From: Fermentimonas sp.
Lineage (GTDB): Bacteria; Bacteroidota; Bacteroidia; Bacteroidales; Dysgonomonadaceae
Assembly: GCA_015478775.1 (NCBI GenBank)
Contig: JADMKP010000007.1
Span: 620,001-684,000, forward strand
Reading direction: 5' to 3'
Length of the DNA: 64,000 nucleotides
Below are positions 42,325-52,143 of this stretch, piece by piece. Each line of letters begins with the position of its first letter. The stretch's first letter is position 1. Position numbers and translations under genes: made by a program. The notes under the pieces were generated by a model. That model did no database searches, was not told the DNA's origin, and saw only the letters and a program-made list of their open reading frames with translations.

Positions 42325-43149
42325 ATGCAGTATAAACTTTTTCAGTCCGATCGGTTTTCATTTTTCAGCCTTAGCAGTGGTAGTTGTGGCAATTGCTACT
42401 ATTTAGGAAACTCTCATTATGGTATTTTGATAGATGTTGGGCTTGGACCACGTGTTATAAAAAAGCGTCTTGCTGAGCATGGCGTTGAATTATCTTCTAT
42501 AATGGCAATTTTAATAACTCACGATCATTATGACCATATAAAATCTGTTGGACATCTGGGAGGGAAAATGCATATTCCTATATACACAACTCGCGAAGTA
42601 CATAGAGGTATAAGAAATAACCCAATGATTCATCATAACCTCGATGGTGCTTTAAAATACATAGAAAAGGGCAAGTCATTTAAGATAGAAGATTTTAATA
42701 TCATACCTTTTCATGTTCCTCATGACAGCAGCGATAATGTAGGTTACTACTTTGAATTTGGTGGTCAAAAATTGACACTGGCAACAGATGTAGGTAATAT
42801 TACTGAAGAGATTGCACACTATATGACAAAAGCTAATCATCTGATAATCGAAAGCAATTACGATGAAGAGTTGCTGAAAAATGGGAGTTATCCCTCTTAC
42901 CTTAAGCAAAGAATAACTTGTGGCACTGGCCATTTAAGCAATCGTCAGACAGCCGACTTTTTAGCAAATAACTTTTCCTCTCAATTTCGCAATATATGGT
43001 TATGTCATTTAAGTGGTGACAATAACAACCCTGATTTGGCATATAACACAATTAGTGAGACACTTACAAAATCAGGTGTAACCATTGGCCAAGACGTAGA
43101 ATTACATGTATTAGGAAGAAATATTTTATCTGCAAAAATAAACTTCTGA
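42325..43149 (+). CDS. MBL-fold metallo-hydrolase (YycJ/WalJ-like)
   Basis: FFSLSSGSCGNCYYLGNSHYGILIDVGLG...ILITHDHYDHIKSVGHLG. Confidence 0.92.
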   Translation: MQYKLFQSDRFSFFSLSSGSCGNCYYLGNSHYGILIDVGLGPRVIKKRLAEHGVELSSIMAILITHDHYDHIKSVGHLGGKMHIPIYTTREVHRGIRNNPMIHHNLDGALKYIEKGKSFKIEDFNIIPFHVPHDSSDNVGYYFEFGGQKLTLATDVGNITEEIAHYMTKANHLIIESNYDEELLKNGSYPSYLKQRITCGTGHLSNRQTADFLANNFSSQFRNIWLCHLSGDNNNPDLAYNTISETLTKSGVTIGQDVELHVLGRNILSAKINF

Positions 43150-43152
43150 GTT

Positions 43153-44058
43153 ATGTCTCTTGCTCCAATACTGCTTTTTGCATATAATCGTCCTGCCCAC
43201 ACAAGCCAAACTATAGAGGCACTGCTAAACAATAAGCTAAGTAAAGAAAGCGAAATCTTCATTTTCTCAGATGGCTATAAAGATGAATCAGACAAAGCAA
43301 ATGTGCAAGAAGTCCGTAAACTTATTCACTCCATAGATGGTATTAATAGCTTCAAAAATATTAATATAATTGAGAATAAGCAAAATATAGGTCTTGCAAA
43401 AAATATTATTGCCGGTGTTACTCAAATTGTCAATGAATATGGCAAAGTGATAGTTCTGGAAGATGATTTATTAACTTCTCCATGGTTTCTCACCTTTATG
43501 AATGAAGCTTTAGATAAATTCGAATCTAATGAAAGGATTGGGCATATACATGGTTTCTGCTATCCTATCGATAATTTGCCTGATGCATTTTTAATTAAAT
43601 GGGTAGGTAGTTGGGGTTGGGCAACATGGAAAAGGTCGTGGCAACTATTTAATCCAGACGGAAATATGCTATTAAAAGAAATTAAAGAGCGCAACCTTTC
43701 AAGTAGATTCGACTTTAATGGTAATTACCCTTATACCAAAATGTTGCAACGACAGGTTAATGGAGCCAATGATTCATGGGCTATTAGATGGAATGCCACA
43801 CTTTTTTTAAATAATCTGTTATCTGTAAATGCTGGTAAATCACTTGTTCAAAATATTGGTTTTGATGGTACCGGTATTCATAGCGGTAAGGACAAAATTC
43901 ATTATATCTCCCTCTATAAAAATAAATTAAACATCGACCTACCCATTATTCAGGAAAATAAATCAGCTAGAAAGGCTTTCGGAAAATATTACAATAAAAC
44001 GAATTCTTTCTATGCAAAAGCTAAGAGAAGGATAAACAGATATTTAAGAAGTAGATAA
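43153..44058 (+). CDS. Glycosyltransferase (GT2-like)
   Basis: PILLFAYNRPAHTSQTIEALL...VIVLEDDLLTSPWFLTFMNEAL...WVGSWGWATWKRSW. Confidence 0.85.
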   Translation: MSLAPILLFAYNRPAHTSQTIEALLNNKLSKESEIFIFSDGYKDESDKANVQEVRKLIHSIDGINSFKNINIIENKQNIGLAKNIIAGVTQIVNEYGKVIVLEDDLLTSPWFLTFMNEALDKFESNERIGHIHGFCYPIDNLPDAFLIKWVGSWGWATWKRSWQLFNPDGNMLLKEIKERNLSSRFDFNGNYPYTKMLQRQVNGANDSWAIRWNATLFLNNLLSVNAGKSLVQNIGFDGTGIHSGKDKIHYISLYKNKLNIDLPIIQENKSARKAFGKYYNKTNSFYAKAKRRINRYLRSR

Positions 44059-44062
44059 CTTT

Positions 44063-45298
44063 ATGAATGTTTTAATCATAAATACATCGGATATAAACGG
44101 AGGTGCTGCTATTGCTGCACACCGACTTCTTAATGCATTGAAATATAGTGGAGTTAACGCAAAAATGATGGTTAGAGAGAAACTATCAAATGATAATGAT
44201 GTTTTAGATATTGGAAATAATCTCATAAACATGTTCAATTTCTATCACGAGCGAGGAGAAATATTTCTTTACAATGGACTTTCCCGTGAAAACTTATTTG
44301 ACGTTTCTACAGCCAAAAAAGGTATATCTATAACAGACACCGAAGAGTTTAAGAAAGCTGATGTTATTCATATACATTGGATTAATCAAGGAATGCTTTC
44401 ACTGAATGAAATAAAAAAAATACTCTCTTCTAGAAAGAAAGTGGTATGGACAATGCATGATATGTGGCCCTTTACAGGAATTTGTCATTATGCAGGAGCT
44501 TGCGATTTTTATACAAATGGATGCGGCAACTGCCCGCTACTTAGGTACCCTTCAAAGAAAGATCTTTCCCGAATTATATATCGTAAAAAAACTGCTGTTT
44601 ACTCAAGAGGTGAAATAAACTTTGTAGCATGCAGTAGCTGGCTAAAAGAAATGGCATTAAAAAGTCCTCTTACTTTAGGACATCATGTCACTTCCATCCC
44701 AAACCCAATCGATACAGAAATATACAGACCTCTTAATAAGAATGAAATTAGAGAAAAAATAAATCTCCCAATTGATAAAAAAATCATTCTTTTTGCTGCA
44801 GTAAAGGCATCAGATAAACGAAAAGGGATGGACTACCTAATTGAAGCATCAAGACTATTAAAAGACTATTCTAAAGAGATTATATTTTTAATTGCTGGTA
44901 ATAGAAGTGATGAGATAGAACCAATGTTTGCAATGCCAGTTAAAAGCATGGGATATGTTTCGCCCAAAGATATGCCTTTACTTTATAATGCCGCAGATTT
45001 GTTTGTTTCGCCCTCTCTCCAGGATAATCTACCTAACACCATCATGGAGTCTATGTCGTGTGGTACCCCGTGTATAGGTTTTAACACCGGTGGTATTCCT
45101 CAAATGATAGATCATCAAATAAATGGTTATGTTTCGGAATATCGAAACTCTGAAGATCTAGCAAATGGGATATTATGGTCGCTGTTTGATACAAACACCA
45201 ATCTGGGAAAAAATGCCCGTAAAAAGGTAATAGAAAATTATAGCAACGAAATCATTGCAAAGCAATATTTAGAAATCTATAAGAATGCAAGAGGATAA
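44063..45298 (+). CDS. Family 4 glycosyltransferase
   Basis: MNVLIINTSDINGGAAIAAHRLL...WTMHDMWPFTGICHYAGACDFY...LFVSPSLQDNLPNTIMESMSCGTPCIGFNTGGIPQMI. Confidence 0.93.
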   Translation: MNVLIINTSDINGGAAIAAHRLLNALKYSGVNAKMMVREKLSNDNDVLDIGNNLINMFNFYHERGEIFLYNGLSRENLFDVSTAKKGISITDTEEFKKADVIHIHWINQGMLSLNEIKKILSSRKKVVWTMHDMWPFTGICHYAGACDFYTNGCGNCPLLRYPSKKDLSRIIYRKKTAVYSRGEINFVACSSWLKEMALKSPLTLGHHVTSIPNPIDTEIYRPLNKNEIREKINLPIDKKIILFAAVKASDKRKGMDYLIEASRLLKDYSKEIIFLIAGNRSDEIEPMFAMPVKSMGYVSPKDMPLLYNAADLFVSPSLQDNLPNTIMESMSCGTPCIGFNTGGIPQMIDHQINGYVSEYRNSEDLANGILWSLFDTNTNLGKNARKKVIENYSNEIIAKQYLEIYKNARG

Positions 45299-46007
45299 CA
45301 ATATAACAGATAAAGAGTACTGGGATAATTATTGGAGCAATTATCAGTACGATAGCATACCCAAAAAACTGGTATTTAAGAAATACATGCCATTGCTAAC
45401 TAAAGGGAATAATTTTATAGAAATAGGAGGTTTTCCAGGACTATTTGCAGCAGCATTTTATCAGCATGGGGTAAAAGATATAACAATTCTCGATTTTTAT
45501 ATAAATAACGATATCATAAGCAACTTTGAAGTAAAAAACAGCTTACCTAAAGGAGCAATTAAATATATAGAAAGTGATTTCTTTGAATTTAATTCAGAAA
45601 AGAAATATGATATAGCTTTTTCTTACGGCTTTGTAGAACACTTCGAAGATACAAGGGATGTGATATCACGACATATCGATTTACTTTCAAAGAATGGTAA
45701 ATTACTTATGCTTATACCAAATTTTTTGGGATTTAATGGAATGATTCAACAACGATTTGACAAACAGAATCTTGAAGCTCATAATCTAAAAGCCATGGAT
45801 ATAGATTATCTTAAAGAAATTATGCAATCGTTTAGTTTAAGTAAATTCACAGTAGAATATATTGGAAAACCCATGTTATGGCTTGAACCCAAACCAGAAA
45901 ACCAAAATCATAGGAAATGGGTAAAATTACTTAGCTATTTAATAAAACTCATTCCTATTAAAAATAAGTTATTATCCCCATTTATAGTAATTTATGCAGA
46001 GAAATGA
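45285..46007 (+). CDS. Class I SAM-dependent methyltransferase
   Basis: NNFIEIGGFPGLFAAAFYQHGVKDITILDFY...YDIAFSYGFVEHFEDTRDVISRHIDLLSKNGKLLMLIPN; overlaps the upstream gene by 14 nt. Confidence 0.88.
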   Translation: MQEDNNITDKEYWDNYWSNYQYDSIPKKLVFKKYMPLLTKGNNFIEIGGFPGLFAAAFYQHGVKDITILDFYINNDIISNFEVKNSLPKGAIKYIESDFFEFNSEKKYDIAFSYGFVEHFEDTRDVISRHIDLLSKNGKLLMLIPNFLGFNGMIQQRFDKQNLEAHNLKAMDIDYLKEIMQSFSLSKFTVEYIGKPMLWLEPKPENQNHRKWVKLLSYLIKLIPIKNKLLSPFIVIYAEK

Positions 46008-46732
46008 AGAAACTATCTATAATAACTATTACTTATAACGCCGAGAAGACACTTGAACGAACCCTTAAGAGTGTTTATGAACAGAGTTATGCCGAAATTG
46101 AACACATCATTGTTGATGGCAAATCAACTGACAGAACATTGGACCTGATTAATAAATATCAAAACCATAAAATGAAATGGATAAGCGAGCCAGACGATGG
46201 GCTCTATTATGCAATGAACAAGGGTGTTAAAATGGCAACAGGTGATTATATTTGCTTTCTTAATGCTGGTGATACATTTTTTACAAATACCACAATTGAT
46301 GAAATAATGTATTCTGCAAATGATTTGCCTCAATCACCGGATATCATTTATGGAGAAACTGCAATTGTTAATAAAAATGGAACTTTCTTACATATGCGCA
46401 GGTTAGAGACTCCACGATATCTAAATTGGAAAAGTTTTAAAAAGGGAATGCTTGTCTGTCATCAAGCATTTATTGTAAAAAGTGAACAAGTTGAGGAATA
46501 TAATACTAACTATAGATTTTCATCTGACTTCGATTGGTGTATTCGTATGATGAAAAAATCTTCTATCATTCATAACACGGGTGAAGTTCTGATTAATTAC
46601 CTAAATGAGGGTGTCACAACTGCTAATCAAAAAGCATCTTTAATTGAACGTTACAAAATTATGGTTAAACATTATGGGGGTATATCAACATTTGTACATC
46701 ATTTGGGATTTATTATCAGAGCTGTTTGTTAA
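46004..46732 (+). CDS. Family 2 glycosyltransferase
   Basis: LSIITITYNAEKTLERTLKSVYEQSYAEIEHIIVDGKSTDRTLDLI...SEPDDGLYYAMNKGVKMATGDYICFLNAGD. Confidence 0.95.
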   Translation: MKKLSIITITYNAEKTLERTLKSVYEQSYAEIEHIIVDGKSTDRTLDLINKYQNHKMKWISEPDDGLYYAMNKGVKMATGDYICFLNAGDTFFTNTTIDEIMYSANDLPQSPDIIYGETAIVNKNGTFLHMRRLETPRYLNWKSFKKGMLVCHQAFIVKSEQVEEYNTNYRFSSDFDWCIRMMKKSSIIHNTGEVLINYLNEGVTTANQKASLIERYKIMVKHYGGISTFVHHLGFIIRAVC

Positions 46733-46744
46733 TATATTTATGGA

Positions 46745-47278
46745 ATGAAACAACGTAAACTGAAACTGGAAGAACTTAATAGGATATCTATAAAAGAGTT
46801 CCAAGAAACTGAAAAGATACCATTAGTTATAGTTCTGGATAATGTAAGAAGTCAGAATAATATAGGATCGGTATTCCGAACTAGTGATGCTTTTTTAGTA
46901 AAAGAAATAATACTTTGTGGCATTACAGCAACCCCACCAAATACCGAGATTCATAAAACAGCTTTAGGAGCTGAAGATTCTGTAAATTGGAGGTATTTTG
47001 AAGACACGCTAAATGCATTATACACGCTGAGAGCAGAAGGTTACATTATTTACTCAATAGAGCAAACCGAAAATAGTATAAGTCTAGAGTCGTTGCAATT
47101 AGATAAACAGAAGAGATATGCAGTTATCTTAGGACATGAAGTGCATGGTGTTATGCAGGAGGCAATAGATTTGTCGGAGGGATGCATAGAAATTCCTCAA
47201 TATGGCACCAAACACTCTTTAAATGTATCAGTAACAGCGGGAATTGTTATATGGGATTTTCACAAACAATTGAAATAA
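46745..47278 (+). CDS. TrmH/SpoU-family RNA 2'-O-methyltransferase
   Basis: IVLDNVRSQNNIGSVFRTSDAF...ILGHEVHGVMQEAIDLSEGCIEIPQYGTKHSLNVSVTAGIV. Confidence 0.94.
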   Translation: MKQRKLKLEELNRISIKEFQETEKIPLVIVLDNVRSQNNIGSVFRTSDAFLVKEIILCGITATPPNTEIHKTALGAEDSVNWRYFEDTLNALYTLRAEGYIIYSIEQTENSISLESLQLDKQKRYAVILGHEVHGVMQEAIDLSEGCIEIPQYGTKHSLNVSVTAGIVIWDFHKQLK

Positions 47279-47372
47279 AGCATTAAACAGTTACATTAAG
47301 ATTTAGACGATAACATAAAACTTCAAACAACAATATGTCTTTTAAACAATTACGCTGAGCGATTAGATTTTT

Positions 47373-48116
47373 TTACTCTTCCCAATGTTTCAATTTAATT
47401 GTTTCCCCGTCATATTCAGCATACGAAAACAATGAGATCCAGTCGCCAAGTATAACTACGTTAGTACTGTCTGTAATTGGTAAATTAAGTAGAATGTGAC
47501 GATGCCCAAATACGAAGTAATTTATAATGGGGTCTTCAATTATCATTTTTTTGGCAAATCTTACCAAATATTCTTTGTCTTCACCTAGGTAACTTTCTAC
47601 TCCTCCATTTTCGCGACTATGACTTGACCATGCATGCGCCAATGGAATTGTCCAACTGGGGTGTAGTGCAGAAAAGCATTTTCTTAAAAACTTACTGTGA
47701 AACACTTTTCTAAGGAATTGAAATAATTTGGATTCATCACCTAAACCATCTCCATGAGCAAGAAAAAACTTATTGCCGTAGATATCTACTATATAAGGTT
47801 CAAAATGAAGTATTAAGCCACACTCCACACTAAGATAGTCTGTAAGCCAAATATCATGATTTCCAATAAAAAAATGTATTTCAACTCCCGAATCTGTCAA
47901 TTCGGCTAGCTTACCTAACAGACGAGTAAATCCTTTTGGAACAACATGTTTATACTCATACCAATAATCAAAAATATCGCCCATCAAATATATCGAATGG
48001 GCGGTTGGTTCAACATAATCTAACCACCTACAGAGCTTTCGCTCTACATCAATTGAATTAGTATGTGATTTAGCACCTAAATGTGCATCAGCCAAGAAAT
48101 ATACTTTTTTGACCAT
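47373..48116 (-). CDS. lpxH: UDP-2,3-diacylglucosamine diphosphatase
   Basis: VYFLADAHLGAKSHTNS...MGDIFDYWYEYKHVVP...FIGNHDIWLTDYL...LAHGDGLGD. Confidence 0.92.
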   Translation of the reverse strand: MVKKVYFLADAHLGAKSHTNSIDVERKLCRWLDYVEPTAHSIYLMGDIFDYWYEYKHVVPKGFTRLLGKLAELTDSGVEIHFFIGNHDIWLTDYLSVECGLILHFEPYIVDIYGNKFFLAHGDGLGDESKLFQFLRKVFHSKFLRKCFSALHPSWTIPLAHAWSSHSRENGGVESYLGEDKEYLVRFAKKMIIEDPIINYFVFGHRHILLNLPITDSTNVVILGDWISLFSYAEYDGETIKLKHWEE

Positions 48117-48434
48117 CTACATCATTCCCAACTCCAACAAAGCCTCCTCACTCATCATAGACTGATCCCAGGGTGGATCAAATGTAAGATTAAGATCTAC
48201 ACTATTAACCTCTTCAACAGCCTCAACCTTCATTTGAACATCCATTAAAATAAAGTCGGCTGCCGGACACGCGGGCGATGTAAATGTCATTTCTATTATA
48301 ACATTGTTATCTGCATCAACATCAACATCGTAAATCATGCCCAAATCATATATATTTACTGGAATCTCCGGATCATAACATGTCTTAAGAGCATCCACAA
48401 TTTTATCTTGTAAAGCTTGTAATTTTTCGTTCAT
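48117..48434 (-). CDS. DUF59/MIP18-family Fe-S assembly protein
   Basis: LQDKIVDALKTCYDPEIPVNIYDLGMIYDVDVDADNNVIIEMTFTSPACPAADFI. Confidence 0.93.
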   Translation of the reverse strand: MNEKLQALQDKIVDALKTCYDPEIPVNIYDLGMIYDVDVDADNNVIIEMTFTSPACPAADFILMDVQMKVEAVEEVNSVDLNLTFDPPWDQSMMSEEALLELGMM

Positions 48435-48486
48435 AATCTAATAGTTTTTTTATTAAACCTCAAATCATACTAATTGTTTAAATAAA

Positions 48487-49176
48487 CTAGATGATTCCTT
48501 CATCTGCAAAACTAAAATATCTGTCACCACACACAATGATATGGTCAAGAAGAACAATATCCATCAAACGGGCAGCCTCTTTCAGCTTTTTAGTTATTTG
48601 CTGATCCTGGGGACTAGGTCTGCAGTTTTCAGATGGATGATTGTGTCCCAAAAAAATCCCAGAGGCATATTTATTTAAAGCCTCACGAAGAATAAGACGA
48701 ATATCAACAACCGTTCCAGAGATGCCACCTCTACTTACCTGAAAGGTAGATACCACCTTGTTTGACCTGTCAGTTAATAATACCCATGTCTCTTCGTGAT
48801 TTAGATCGGTAAGAAGTGGAATAAACTCCTCGTATGCAATTATAGAGGAGGTAATCTTCCTCTTCTCAGTACGCTCACTTCCTTTCCTTCTTCTTCCTAG
48901 TTCCAAAGCAGCAATAATTGTAATTGCTTTGGCTTCGCCTATTCCTTTAAAATTATTGATTAAATCGGTTACACCTAGTCTAGCCAATATATTTAAGTCA
49001 TTATCCGACTTTAATAAAATACGTTTACTAAGTTCAACTGCTGTCTCTTTTCTATTACCCGATCCTATTAAAATGGCAATAAGCTCTGAATCTGAGAGTG
49101 ATGAAACTCCTTTCAACAATAATCTTTCTCTGGGTCGATCTTCTTCAGCCCACTGTTTAATACTTAATTTGCTCAT
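48487..49176 (-). CDS. radC: RadC family protein
   Basis: WAEEDRPRERLLLKGVSSLSDSELIAILIGSG...IFLGHNHPSENCRPSPQDQQITKKL. Confidence 0.96.
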   Translation of the reverse strand: MSKLSIKQWAEEDRPRERLLLKGVSSLSDSELIAILIGSGNRKETAVELSKRILLKSDNDLNILARLGVTDLINNFKGIGEAKAITIIAALELGRRRKGSERTEKRKITSSIIAYEEFIPLLTDLNHEETWVLLTDRSNKVVSTFQVSRGGISGTVVDIRLILREALNKYASGIFLGHNHPSENCRPSPQDQQITKKLKEAARLMDIVLLDHIIVCGDRYFSFADEGII

Positions 49177-49233
49177 AATGGTTAACTGATATTGAGCAAA
49201 TATAGCAATTAATTTTACTAACTCAACCTTTAT

Positions 49234-49797
49234 TTACTTGGCACGCTCAACATAAGAGCCATTTCTGGTGTCAATCTTAATCTTTTCGCCTGTGTCAATA
49301 AACAGTGGAACGCGAACTTCAGCACCTGTTTCTAGTGTAGCAGGTTTTAAAGTATTAGTTGCAGTATCACCCTTTATGCCAGGTTCGGTGTATGTAACTT
49401 CAAGTACAACATGAACCGGCATTTCGGCAGTAAGTATAGTACCACTATCCGAGTGAATCTGAACCTCTACAATGTCCCCCTCTTTCAAAAACTGAACACC
49501 CTCTATCTGTTCTCCAGGAATAGGAATTTGATCAAAAGTTTCTGTATTCATAAAATTATAACCCATATCATCTTTATAAAGATATTGAAAAGGGCGACGC
49601 TCTATGCGAACTTCATCAATTTTTACACCAGAGTTGAAAGTTTTATCAATCACACGTCCGTTGGTAACATTTTTGAGTTTAGTTCTTACAAAAGCAGCAC
49701 CTTTGCCAGGTTTAACATGAAGAAACTCTGTAATAAAGTAATATTGTCCATCCAGATCGATGCACATGCCGTTTCTGAAATCTGCGGTTGTTGCCAT
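49234..49797 (-). CDS. efp: Elongation factor P
   Basis: [43 protein letters not shown]...[25 protein letters not shown]. Confidence 0.98.
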   Translation of the reverse strand: MATTADFRNGMCIDLDGQYYFITEFLHVKPGKGAAFVRTKLKNVTNGRVIDKTFNSGVKIDEVRIERRPFQYLYKDDMGYNFMNTETFDQIPIPGEQIEGVQFLKEGDIVEVQIHSDSGTILTAEMPVHVVLEVTYTEPGIKGDTATNTLKPATLETGAEVRVPLFIDTGEKIKIDTRNGSYVERAK

Positions 49798-49915
49798 AAA
49801 TTTATATTTGCCTGAATTATAATTGAATTAGACCGCAAAAGTAATAGTTTTTTTCCATAATGGCAAAAAAACACCTATTGCGGCCTATTCCTAAACGGAT
49901 TAACTCATTGATTCA

Positions 49916-51232
49916 TCAATGCACAAAAGCATTTGATGCATCAAGAAATATCTTAATCAAGAAAAACAACGTCAATACGTACATTGTGAGACTTACATCT
50001 TTCACTTTTCCTGACAGTAGTTTCACAATTGTGAAAGCCAACATACCGAAAATGATACCATTGGCGATACTGTACGTGAATGGCATAAAAATGATAGTCA
50101 CAAATGCGGGGAATCCTTCGCTTATTTCATTGAAGTTAATATCAGCAACCGAACTCATCATGAACAAGCCGATGATGATCAGCGCAGGAGCAGTAGCTGC
50201 TGCAGGAACCATGAGGAATATCGGTGCAAAGAAAAGAGCCAATACAAACATTAAGGTAGTACTTACACTAGTTAATCCTGTTCTACCACCTGCAGCCACT
50301 CCCGAAGCACTCTCTACATATGAGGTGTTAGGGCTGGTACCAAGAATAGCACCAACGAATGTACCTATTGCATCGGCGAATAAGGCTTTTTGCAATTGTG
50401 GGAAGCTTCCATCTTTTTCCGATTTGCCAATTTTAGAGATCACACCAATCAAAGTTCCCATCGCATCAAAAATATTAACCATTAAGAAAGTAAATACCAC
50501 GATCAACATATCGAAAGTGAAAATATTGCTCCATTCAAATTTAAATAAGATAGGTTCAATGCTTGGAGGAAGAGTAATCCAACTGCCTTGTGGCAACTGA
50601 ATAAGTCCAAGGAATCCAGCAAAAATAGTTGAGATAATAATACCAATCAGGATGGCACCATGCACTCTCTTAACCAAAAGAACTGCAATCACGATTAATC
50701 CGAGTATAGCAATCCACACATTGGGATCAGCCATATTACCAAGCTGAACTAGGGTAAACTGGTTTGGAGTTACGATTCCAGCACTCTTCAAACCGATGAT
50801 TGTGATAAACAGACCTATACCGATGGGAATTGCATTTTTAAGTCCCACGGGAATGTTGTCTACAATAATTTTGCGAATATTGAAAATGGTCAATAACATA
50901 AAGCAGAAACCTGAAAGCAATACGCCTGTCAGAGCAAATTGCCAGGTGTGGCCCATTGCAATAACCACGCTGAAAGCGAAGAAGTTGTTCAATCCCATAC
51001 CCGGAGCTTGAGCGATGGGGACATTGGCAATAAGTGCCATAAAAAGTGTTCCGGCAATAGCCGCCACTGCAGTCGTTGTGAATAACGCACCCCGGTCCAT
51101 TCCTGTTTCACCCAAAATCTGTGGGTTAACGGCCAAAATGTAGGACATGGTGAGGAAGGTGATGATCCCCGCCAAAATTTCGGTACGAACCGTAGTTTTA
51201 TTCTCTTTTAATTTAAATAATTTTTCTAGCAT
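49916..51232 (-). CDS. NCS2 adenine/guanine/hypoxanthine permease
   Basis: TEILAGIITFLTMSYILAVNPQILGETGMDRGALFTTTAVAAIAGTLFMALIANVPIAQAPGMGLNNFFAF. Confidence 0.94.
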   Translation of the reverse strand: MLEKLFKLKENKTTVRTEILAGIITFLTMSYILAVNPQILGETGMDRGALFTTTAVAAIAGTLFMALIANVPIAQAPGMGLNNFFAFSVVIAMGHTWQFALTGVLLSGFCFMLLTIFNIRKIIVDNIPVGLKNAIPIGIGLFITIIGLKSAGIVTPNQFTLVQLGNMADPNVWIAILGLIVIAVLLVKRVHGAILIGIIISTIFAGFLGLIQLPQGSWITLPPSIEPILFKFEWSNIFTFDMLIVVFTFLMVNIFDAMGTLIGVISKIGKSEKDGSFPQLQKALFADAIGTFVGAILGTSPNTSYVESASGVAAGGRTGLTSVSTTLMFVLALFFAPIFLMVPAAATAPALIIIGLFMMSSVADINFNEISEGFPAFVTIIFMPFTYSIANGIIFGMLAFTIVKLLSGKVKDVSLTMYVLTLFFLIKIFLDASNAFVH

Positions 51233-51251
51233 ATCTTTAATAGGTTATATG

Positions 51252-51983
51252 TTAAAAATTCCATTTTGTAGCCAAAGTAGGTATTGCGAAAAACTTACTC
51301 TCTACAAATTTATTTACAAAATTATAGCTAAGTTCAATTTCACTACCTAGAGAAAAATTAGGAGTTATATTATACCATATTTGTGGCTCACTTAGCAAAA
51401 TGAGCTTTTTGCCATCAGCTCCCGGTCCTTCTGTAAATGACTTATCTTCAGTCCAAAGATCCATAAAACCACCTAACGATAGTTTACCATCTGCCAAAGT
51501 AGCATTCCATGTTACTGTCCACTGAGCATCATGACTAACGTCATTAAATGCATTTAATTTATATGCCACATAAGTATTCATAAAGAATGAACCTAACTGA
51601 AATGGATAACCAGCACCTGCAAGATATGCCGCAGGAATAGAAAAACCAGCACCTGTACCTCTAATTAATCCTAGTCCCCCATTATACTCAATATGAGGAA
51701 GTAGAGGGAAATTCCCTATTTTAAATTCTCTGGCAATCTCAGCATAAACTAAACCCGGATTTTTTTTATTGAAGTTTAGATCCACGTCTGCAAACATAAA
51801 GGTGTTACCCCATTTATCAGGTTTATACATTTCGAATGTAGCAGTCAGATAATTTATTCCCGATCCCGATGTTTCTCCATAAAGCGAGTTCCTTGGATCA
51901 AAATGAAGTTGAAGATTCTGTGCATTCAAAGCACTACCTGTAATACAAAACGCAATGAGTAAGAAAATAATTTTACGTGACAT
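51252..51983 (-). CDS. Outer-membrane Tsx-like/DUF5020 channel protein
   Basis: Signal peptide; LQLHFDPRNSLYGETSGSGINYLTATFEMYKPDKWGNTFMFADVDLN: nucleoside-channel-like beta barrel. Confidence 0.78.
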   Translation of the reverse strand: MSRKIIFLLIAFCITGSALNAQNLQLHFDPRNSLYGETSGSGINYLTATFEMYKPDKWGNTFMFADVDLNFNKKNPGLVYAEIAREFKIGNFPLLPHIEYNGGLGLIRGTGAGFSIPAAYLAGAGYPFQLGSFFMNTYVAYKLNAFNDVSHDAQWTVTWNATLADGKLSLGGFMDLWTEDKSFTEGPGADGKKLILLSEPQIWYNITPNFSLGSEIELSYNFVNKFVESKFFAIPTLATKWNF

Positions 51984-52143
51984 AAAATACAGTTTGAATA
52001 TTTGTTAATAATAAGAAGCCGCAAAAGTATTAAAATATTCGAAAACTTAAGCATAATATTACATACTTTTCTCTTTTTCATACTTTATGTAGCAGTTTCA
52101 GCTAAAATTCGTATTTTTGTCTTTGCACATAAAAATTATAAAT

